This document shows, one piece after another, positions 1-9,400 of a stretch of DNA of 64,000 nucleotides (position 1 is the first letter of the stretch; each line of letters begins with the position of its first letter). The translations under genes and the position numbers were made by a program. The notes under the pieces are model-generated. The model was not told where the DNA came from, made no database searches, and saw nothing but the letters and a program-made list of their open reading frames with translations. This stretch comes from Sabellastarte sp. h YS-2021 (taxonomy: Eukaryota; Annelida; Polychaeta; Sabellida; Sabellidae): contig OZ024940.1 of assembly GCA_964017235.1 (NCBI GenBank), positions 29,816,573 to 29,880,572 of the forward strand, in the 5' to 3' direction.

Positions 1-284
1 TTGACATATCTATATCATTCCATTAGTTTAGGTGGTAGCAAATTCCTATGAGCTTTGAAAATATGAGTACATGTTTTGAATTTTGTTATATCCCGTAACT
101 TTAAACATTTGAATGCATTGTATGTGTTGCTTGTTGAATTTCTGTATCTTAAGGAGCCAATCAGGCACATTTCTGACAGAGGAATCTAGGCGCCAATCGA
201 TATTGGGATCAATCGGGCCATAATTGAGCGATTGACGGGCGATTGATTATAAGTTCATAAAAAATTTACTACGATTAAGCCTTG
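1..284. other. Unannotated AT-rich sequence left of the satellite
   Basis: No exon, RNA gene or recognisable repeat is seen here. It is probably intronic to CDK5RAP3, because the first exon visible at 3479 begins inside the protein. Confidence 0.4.
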
Positions 285-2985
285 AACTTGCTTATTATTG
301 GTCCTAGAGGTTTGGGATGGTGTACCAACATATAGGAAATCATGTGCTGGAAATCTTCTGGTGTGGTCAGATTTGACCTGGGGCCCCTCGTGAAAGATCA
401 AAAGAGGATAGGCAAAGTTTAAAGTGCTTATAACTCGCTTATTATTGGTCCTAGAGGTTTGGAATGGTATACCAGCATATAGGAAATCATGTGCTGGGAA
501 TCATCTGGTGTGGTCAGATTTGACCTTGGGCCCCTCGTTCAAGGTCAAACGAGTATAGGCAAACATAAAAGTGCTTATAACTCACTTATTATTGGTCCTA
601 GAGGATTGGGATGGTAAACCAACATGTAGGAAATCATGTGCTGGGAATCTTCTGGTGTGGTCAGATTTGAACTTGGGCCTCTCCTTCAAGGTCAAATGAG
701 CATAACCAAACTTAAAAGTGCTTATAACTCGCTTATTATTGATCCTAGAGGATTGGGATGGTATACCAACATACAGGAAATCATGTGCTGGGAATTTTCT
801 GGTGTGGTCTGATTTGACCTTGTGCCCCTCGTTCAAGGTCAAACGAGTATAGCCAAACTTAAAAGTGCTTATGACTTGCTTATTTTTGGTCCTACAGGTT
901 TGGGATGGTATACGAACATATAGAAAATCATGGGCTGGGAATCTCTTGGTGTTGTCAGATTTGACCTTGGGCTTCTTCTTCAAGGTCAAACGAGGATAGC
1001 CAAACATAAAAGTGCTTATAACTCGCTTCTTATTTGTCCTACAGGTTTGGGATGGTAAACCAACATGTAGGAGATCATGGCCTGGGAATCTTCTGGTGTG
1101 GTCGGATTTGACGTTGGGCCCCTCGTTCAAGGTCAAACGAGCATAGCCAAACTTAAAAGTGCTTATAACTCGCTTATTATTGGTTCTACAGGGTTGTGAT
1201 GGTATACCAACATGTAGGAAATCATGGGCTGGGAATCTTTTGGTGTGGTCAGATTTGACCTTGGGTCTCTTCTTCAAGGTCAAAAGAGGATAGCCAAACA
1301 TAAAAGTGCTTATAACTCACTTATTATTGGTCCTAGAGCTTTGGGATGGTAAACCAACATGTAGGAAATCATGGCCTGGGAATCTTTGGGTGTGGTCGGA
1401 TTTGACCTTGGGCCCCTTGTTCAAGGTCAAACGAGGATAGACAAACTTAAAAGTGCTTATAACTCGCTCATTATTGGTCCTAGAGGTTTGTGATGGGATA
1501 CCAACATGTAGGAAATCATGGGCTCGGAATCTTTTGGTGTGGTCAGATTTGACCTTGGGCTTCCTCTTCAAGGTCAAAAGAGGATAGCTAAACATAAAAG
1601 TACTTATAACTGATTTATTATTGGTCCTAGAGGTTTGGGATGGTAAACCAACATGTAGGAAATCATGGGCTGGGAATCTTCTGGTGTGGTCTGATTTGAC
1701 CTTGGGCCCCTCGTTCAATGTCAAACAAGCATAGCCAAACTTAAAAGTGCTTATAACTCGCTTATTATTGGTCCTAGAGGATTGGGATGGTATACCAACA
1801 TGTAGGAAATCATGTGCTGGGAATCTTCTGGTGTGGTCAGATTTGACCTTGTGCCCCTCGTTCAAGGTCAAATGAGTATAGCCAAACATAAAAGTGGTTA
1901 TGACTTGCTTATTATTGGTCCTAGAGGTTTGTGATAGTATACTAACATATAGAAAATCATGGGCTGGGAATCTTTTGGTGTTGTCAGATTTGACCTTGGG
2001 CCTCTTCTTCAAGGTGAAACAAGGATAGCCAAACATAAAAGTGCTTATAAGTGGCTTATTATTGGTCCTAGAGCTTTGGGATGGTAAACCAACCTGTAGG
2101 AAATCATGTGCTGGGAATCTTCTGGTGTGGTCAGATTTGATCTTGGGGCCTCTCCTTCAAGGTCAAATGAGCATAACCAGACTTTAAAGTGCTTATAACT
2201 CGCTTATGATTGGTCCTAGAGGTTTGGGATGGTAAACCAACATGTAGAAATTAAGGGCTGGTAATCTTTTGCTGTGGTCGAATTTGACCTTGGCCCTCTC
2301 CTTCAAGGTCAAACGAGCATAGCCAAACTTAAAAGTGCTTATAACTCACTTATTATTGGTCCTACAGGTTTGGGATGGTAAACCAACATGTAGGAAATCA
2401 TGTGCTGGGAATCTTCTGGTGTGGTCGGATTTGATCTTAGGCCTCTCCTTCAAGGTCCAACGAGGATAGGCAAACTTTAAAGTGCTTATAACTCATTTAT
2501 TATTGGTCCTAGAGGTTTGGGATGGTATACCTACATATAGGAAATGATGGCCTTGAAATCTTTTGATGTGGTCAGATTTGACCTTGGGCCTCTCCTTCAA
2601 GGTCAAACAAGCACAGCCAAACTTTAAAGTGCTTCTTCTTCAAGGTCAAACGAGCATAGCCAAACTTAAAAGTGCTTATAACTCACTTATTATTGGTCCT
2701 ACAGGTTTGGGATGGTAAACCAACATGTAGGAAATCATGTGCTGGGAATCTTCTGGTGTGGTCGGATTTGATCTTAGGCCTCTCCTTCAAGGTCCAACGA
2801 GGATAGGCAAACTTTAAAGTGCTTATAACTCATTTATTATTGGTCCTAGAGGTTTGGGATGGTATACCTACATATAGGAAATGATGGCCTTGAAATCTTT
2901 TGATGTGGTCAGATTTGACCTTGGGCCTCTCCTTCAAGGTCAAACAAGCACAGCCAAACTTTAAAGTGCTTCTTCTTCTTTGCAG
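285..2985. repeat. 147-bp satellite array, about 18 units
   Basis: The word gtgcttataact recurs at 571, 718, 865, 1012, 1159 and 1306, an exact 147-bp spacing. Each unit carries a palindrome made of TTTGACCTTG, an 11-nt spacer and CAAGGTCAAA. Because 147 is divisible by three, the minus strand reads openly through 582-1301 and 1317-2036 as 49-residue repeats. No start context, splice signal or known domain supports a gene, so I treat this as satellite DNA. Fragments of the same family lie at 31060-31345 in the opposite orientation. The array probably lies in an upstream intron of CDK5RAP3. Confidence 0.95.
2304..2978. repeat. Perfect 337-bp tandem duplication inside the satellite
   Basis: The segment ending near 2640 is repeated directly after it with an offset of 337 bp. 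I found no mismatch by eye over about 330 bp, while neighbouring 147-bp units differ at many sites. The period is not a multiple of 147, and both copies end with the same aagtgcttcttctt edge. This is a recent duplication, or possibly an assembly artefact. Confidence 0.85.
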
Positions 2986-3040
2986 CTGAAAACACACAGT
3001 CAGCTGATACAGAACCCGTTCATAGGCACTGAGTGTTTTT
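2985..3040 (+). repeat. Terminal module shared with the 27.9-kb array
   Basis: Sequence around AGTCAGCTGATACAG followed by cccgttcataggcact closely matches 27905-27957, where cccgttcacggg forms a small hairpin. The two copies close two different satellite arrays, so this looks like the conserved end of a transposon whose core is a tandem repeat. Confidence 0.55.
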
Positions 3041-3194
3041 TTCGTTTTAAGGTCACTCTTGTGATCCTAACATGGTCCTTTTCACGAAAATTTCTCTTCA
3101 CCAATAACATTTACCTCTTCACATTAGTCCTTTAGCATTTTATATAAAGCTTAAAAGCTGTAGGGACGCTTTGTTTTTGTGTACAAAAACTTTT

Positions 3195-3305
3195 GTCTAG
3201 TTCGAGAGTTGGACTGTACTTGTGCAGTCGGATGGTTTGTATAGCACTTTTAAGTCCTGTAGTACATGAAAATATTGCGCTGAGTATAAATACAAATACA
3301 ATACA
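3195..3305 (+). repeat. SINE family B, 3' fragment
   Basis: This matches the family B tail (gagagttggactgtacttg, then gagtataaatacaaatac). Fuller copies lie at 6111, 11225, 38645 and 45125. Confidence 0.75.
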
Positions 3306-3478
3306 ATCTGCTGGTAAATAGATTTAGCATTATAAAAAGTCTACAATTAATCCATAAGGTTTCAAGAAGAAAAGATATTTTGTTTAACACACCTGGGTGT
3401 CTTTAATAGAAGGATTAAGCTCTATAAACGTCTAATTAGATTACTCTATTTGTTTTTCCACTTATATTTCTTCTGCAG

Positions 3479-6400
3479 GGTGAACACGTAAAGCGGGAGT
3501 TACTAGCACAGGTGTTGGATCTGCCCACGACGTTTGACGAGATAGCCGCGTCTTGTAAAAAGCTACACCCAGCCATAGAGTTCTACGCCGCTTTTGTGAC
3601 ATTCTTGCTGAAAAGGTATAAACCCCCTGTCACACTTGTTAGAACTGGGAATGAATGGTAGGCAGTCGTGGTTGAACCTTTGCAATTATACTTGGGAATT
3701 GCAAAATGTGGTTTATGTAAACAAATGTTAAAATAATTACTTAATTGAGAAAAAATAGGTTAAAACAATAAATGTAAGGTAATCCGATATTTTTTAATAT
3801 TAGGGTGTAATGAAGTTTACTTTCCACAGAACTAGGGGTGTCCTGACTAACCGACTAATCGACGACGGCTAGAATAGTTTTATTTTCAGTATCATATTTT
3901 TAAGTACGAATAATCGCTTGATGTAGTTTGAAAGATGACAAAAGGTCTAAAATCCTTCAAATCCGTGCATATTGTCGCATAAAATAAATTAAAATCCAAC
4001 TACAGCCATGTTTTATGTATTTATTCATTCACGTAAAACCGTAAGTACCATTTACCTCTTATATCGCCCACTTCCTGTCTGGTATAAATGAAACAAAAAT
4101 TTTTTTAATTTAAAAAAAAAAATTTTTTTTTAAATTTTTTTTTGGAAAGAAAACAGCAAATTTATTAAATTTTACAGATTATGGGCATATAAGTTTAATT
4201 TTATTTCACATATTTATCGTTTCCGTTGCCATGAAACTTAAGATTTTTGGCTGTTATGTAAATTCGACAGTTATATTCGGTGTGGACACGAATAGTACTT
4301 AACAATTAGCCGGCGTGAAATATTTGGGGTCATGTTGTCCCTACACAGAAAACTACATATTACTGTGTTGCCTTATAGGGACGTCACGACTCCAAATCTT
4401 TCGTGTCGACTAATCAGTAAGTACTATTCGTGTCGACACCGAATAACCGTTGAATTTATAAAACAACCAAAAATCTTAAGTTTCATATTGTAAAAAGCAT
4501 TGAAAACAATAAATATGTGAAATAAAATGAAAATATGTGTGTTTAATCTGTAAAGTTTAATAAAATTTGCCGTTTTAGTGCAACTTCTGCCTCATTTATT
4601 TCAGACAGGAAGTAGGCGGTATAAGAGGTATAATGGTACTTCCGGTTTTACGTGAATCTATAAACAATGCAGAAAACGTGGCTGTTTTTGGATTTTAACT
4701 ATTTCATATCACAATATGGACATATTTTACAGATTCAGACCTTCTGCCATCTTTTACACTACATTGAGCGATTATTCCGACTTTAAAATATGAACCGGTA
4801 AATAACACTATTCTAACCGTTGTTGATTAGTCGGTTAGTCGTTACGGCTTTAGTTGCCTAGTTAACTGTGTTCCCATCTAGGAACCCCACAGTGGCAGTT
4901 TAATAATATATGAAACCTGTATAATCCAATCTTGGCTGTTATTTCAGCCCAGATGTCGCGGAGAAGAATCTGCCATTACTACGCCATGTCGCCGACAAAG
5001 GAAACACAACGGTTTACGAGTGGAGGACTGGCGTTGCTCCAGCAAAAGTTGAACCACCCCAGTAAGTAGCCAGGTTTTTCATTGCCCGTCAGTAGTTTGC
5101 TTTGGGGTCAGCCAACACCACTCCCCCTTGTCCGCTCATCCGCTTTAAATGCATGGTTAATTAAACTACCGTAGGCCCGCTCTGTCGGCATTGTGACCAA
5201 ATATTTGCAAAAGTTGGGAATTGGGGGTTTACGACAACAAAAACCAGCCAGGCTTTTCCGAAGAAATTACCCGAATTTGGGGAAACCGTGTTTTAGTACA
5301 CACCGACTGGAAGTAAAATTATATGCAGTTGGTAAACAAATCTCGATGCCATAAAAGTTGACATAACTGCTAAAATAAGGAAAATTTTGTTGAAAACAGA
5401 TATAAATTAGACAAATTTGACGGATTATTGGGTGTTTATGGAGAAAGTTTACAAACATATCGAAACAACATATTAGCAATTTATGAGTGATAATATAAGA
5501 TTGTGGATGGGCGGTTTCAAAAGCCTAGGCGATACAGAGTATGGCTACGGTAATCTAATCTACGTAATCTAAACTACTACTTTCAAACTGATAGGAGTTG
5601 AGCTTCTTTTTCAAAGTTAGTTGTTCAGTTACATTTTCATAGAGATTATATTATGCAACTTTCAGCTCGCAAACTACAATGCTTATTGGTTAACTGGGGG
5701 TATAAATAAAGTGTCATTTGACCTGTGCAATCGAACCCTGACGGATCATGTGACTTTTAAAAAAGGCTCACTGGTTTGTCCTTTCAGACTCACCCTTGAT
5801 GATGATCCAGATGATTTCCAGGTAGAATCAGAAGACAACCTGGAGGTATGTCACTTGATTCCACTCTGTAACTCGTATCTAACCTTCTGCTATCCAAATA
5901 CTCCATTTCATAAACTCATTTCTAGTTTCTAGTGGTCCTTGAAGTGGAATTATTACACCTCTAGGCAATGGCTTCAATTCTAAGCCAACGTGAAGTGGGT
6001 GTTTCTGTGCGGAATCTGGTCAACAACTAGTATGCACTTGTGTCCTCCACCCTCTCAAACTCCTAATGCAATATAACTTGTACATGGTGTTGATGGTGGG
6101 GTTAAACCCAATTCAGCCAGTCAGTCAGTCTATCACTCGTTGTCTGCCAGTGGAACATAGAGGACGTGGGTTCAATCCCAGGTACAATATCAGATAAATA
6201 GTGGCAAAGAAGACCACTTAAAATGGCGGTCCTCTGTCATAGGGTCCTATCCCCAGTGGCAGGTTAAAAAAAGTCAAGGACATTGATAAATAAAAATGGT
6301 CATCCTTGAGCCTCTGTCTTTCAGTTAGGAGGAATGTCAGTAATTTTGAGAGTTGGGCTGTACTTGTACAGTCAGATGGGTCATATAGAGCTTTGAGTCC

Positions 6401-9400
6401 TGTAATACATGGAGATATTGTGCCGAGCATAAATACAAACGCTCATTTTCACATTTGAAAAAAAATACGGGATTATACACCTTTCAGATTGACTGGGGTG
6501 CGGAAACGAGCGACTCACAAGCCATCGACTTTAGTGGCATCAGCTTGGAGCCGGAAACAGTTGACTCTCAGCAGGTGAGTGCATGTCACTACTAGGTAAT
6601 CTGGATATTAAGTACTTTTTCCATTCCCTATGGGGGCCTTCTCACTACCCCAGGGCGTGTACGTACATAATAGTAAGCCATTGTAGGTAAAGCAGATTTG
6701 TTTTATTTTAAATCGTGATGTCAATGTGATGCGCCTTGTATCTTCGGAGTTTTAAAAGTTAGTTTTATAGGAAAAATACCCTGGCCAAACCATGGTATAC
6801 GCAGAATTTTACCATGGTTTGAGGGGAAAAAACCCCGAAGGCAAACCCTGAGGGGTTAATTGCCCGTAACCATGGTATAATTCTGGTTTTGGAGGGGGGT
6901 GGGGTGGGGTGGGGTGGGGTGGAGGGGTGTGGTATTCCTACTCTAACATGACAAGTGTTTAAATTTTATAAAATATTGTTTATTATTTACATTGTTTTAT
7001 TACAAGCGTCGAGACGGCCATAATGAGTGATAATAGGGAGATACAGGGCTGTAGCAGATCAAAAATCAACTTTTGAGCTTAAAGTACTAGAAACCAACCT
7101 TAAATCTGAAGAAATTATTAACTTTTATTTCGTATTTTTGTAAATATTAATCCATCTGTGATCAAAACTGCCATGTTTTTGTTTTGATTTACTATTGCCC
7201 GTAAGCGGTATTCGATTGGGGAATTACTAAAAGGCATATATTTTTTGGAATTCTGAAATTGCAAAGGTGCTGGCTGTTAAGAGGGATGTAAAACCCCAAA
7301 ATGTGAACTTTGCAAAGGTTAAGAAGACAGGGGGCAATTAAAAGGGAGGGGGTGTTTGTACGGATAAATACGGTATATAAGAGACGGTCTACTGGGCATG
7401 TGTTTGTATTTCGCCCACAGGATGAAGGGTTGGAGATAGACTGGGGTGCTGTGGACATTGAGGTCGTAGACCAATCACAGGAGACCAGTGGCCCGCCGGA
7501 CGGTGAGTATTCCCACGGATACCGTTATGCGAGACAACTTCAAACCAAATTGTTTATTACTATTGTTTATGAGGTTTTGTTTTTGGCTGTGTGATATGTC
7601 TGTTTCCAAGGGGGGGCTCGGTGGTGTAGCGGTTAGAGTGCTCGCCCTCAACCTCTGAGGTCACCGGTTCGAATCTCAGCCCGGGCGCTTCCATGTTGGA
7701 AAGTTGGTAGTTACTTGCCGATGCCCGGTGGCTTTACAGTGCAGAATCTTGACCAACTGGTATGCACTGGTTCCTCCACCCGTAAACTACCTGTCACAAT
7801 TTGACCCGGCTGTTGAACGCCCACGTAAAGCGTAAAATAAATCTAAATCATATGTCTGTTTGCAAAATAACTTGACAAGTTATGAACAGATTTTGACGGG
7901 GTGTTCAGGAAATATCGACAACAAGACCAGGAACAGATGTAGTGGGTGAATCGTTTGGCTTTGTGGATATCGATAATGAATGTAAAAATATTTCAATATC
8001 GCCCAATATTGGGGGGTTTATATTGTCTACGAAATAGACCAAATCTGGGATACTGAAAACGTTTTTGTTCTAGCATATCCCCGACTGCTAACAGGAAGTG
8101 AAATTTACCGAAACAAAACATGTCAGGTTTTCATCAGTTATAATCTTCTCCCATAAAAAGTCAAAGAACCTCTAACATTTCTTTAAAAGGGCCTTTTTAC
8201 ACAGTCATCTTGTTAACGAATTGCTGTTGAGTCTTTTTCATTAATTATTGCGTCTACTTTTACAGAGGTGGTGCGGGGCAGTGATGCCTGCAGTGTACTC
8301 GATGACCCCGGGACCAGGAACACCTTCATAGACCAGTTGATTGAGGTGAGGACACAGTACGAGATTAGGCTCTATGAACCACCGTGATTAGATTAAAAAA
8401 AGCTCTGATCAAACAAGCAAGATTAGGCAATATAAATGATTAAGCGTTCCGCAATTGACGCTTGTTTGTATATGGGAGAAGCGTCTCCGCCGGATCTGCC
8501 AAATTTGCAGAGTCTACTGGAGACATTTCGCAAAAAACATTTTCCTGCCACTTTTGGCGGCCATCTTGAATTTCTGCGTGAAACACACACACAAAATAAA
8601 TAAATAAAAAAAAAACCAACTAGATTCATATATGAATCCTTGCATTTTGTCATAAATGGAAAGGCATATTAGATCCGGGAAGATGGTCATTTCTAGAAAC
8701 TCACCTATACTCATTGGGACGCTTTGTTTTTGCAGTGCTAAAACAATTTCTCTTTTTCTCCTGCGAAGCAATACCCTAGTTAGCTTAGATGTGTTGCTTT
8801 ACCGTAAAAAGTTTGTTCATTTAAGCTCTTGCCTTTGATGTCTATCGATTCAAATACTGCAATGTGACAACATATTGGATATATGGAGAGCCTATTCCAG
8901 ATCTGATGTTGACTATTTTACATCTCTTTGCCAAATTATGTTCACCAATCCTTTTGTGCTCTGTATTTGTTATAGCTGGAGTCGTTTCTGCTGCAGCGGG
9001 TGGGCGAGATGTCGTCGGAGAAAGACGACATCTTGTCGGGCAGCGTTTTTCAGAATGCGCCGCTGTCGATGCAGACCACTTCAGAGCAGGTACGGGTTCC
9101 TTGATAATTGCATGCCAAATTCACTGTTATCTTGTCATTGGAGAGACGCACAGTGTTATCAGAAAAAAAGAACGTATATAGACTTTTTCAAAAACATAAT
9201 AAAGATTTTAAACCTTTCTTCCGACCCTACATTAAAAAAAAAAAATGTTTACATACGTTAAGGTCGAGTTACACGTATGTGTTTTATTGTTAATATGAAA
9301 ATTTGTTCAGGCTGTTAAAGTAGCATTCATTCCTGTTTTCTCAGGTACAGGAAATGCTCGGAGAGGTGCAAAGCATTCTGGGACATCTGACGTCCAGTAA

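Noticed and set aside
582..2036. Two 239-codon open frames on the minus strand as repeat-protein genes
   Set aside because: They are reads through 147-bp satellite units whose period is a multiple of three; no start context, signal peptide or domain, and stops from CGA to TGA decay.
7612..7690. A tRNA gene
   Set aside because: The A-box and B-box belong to a SINE head: the acceptor stem does not close and a SINE body and target duplication follow.
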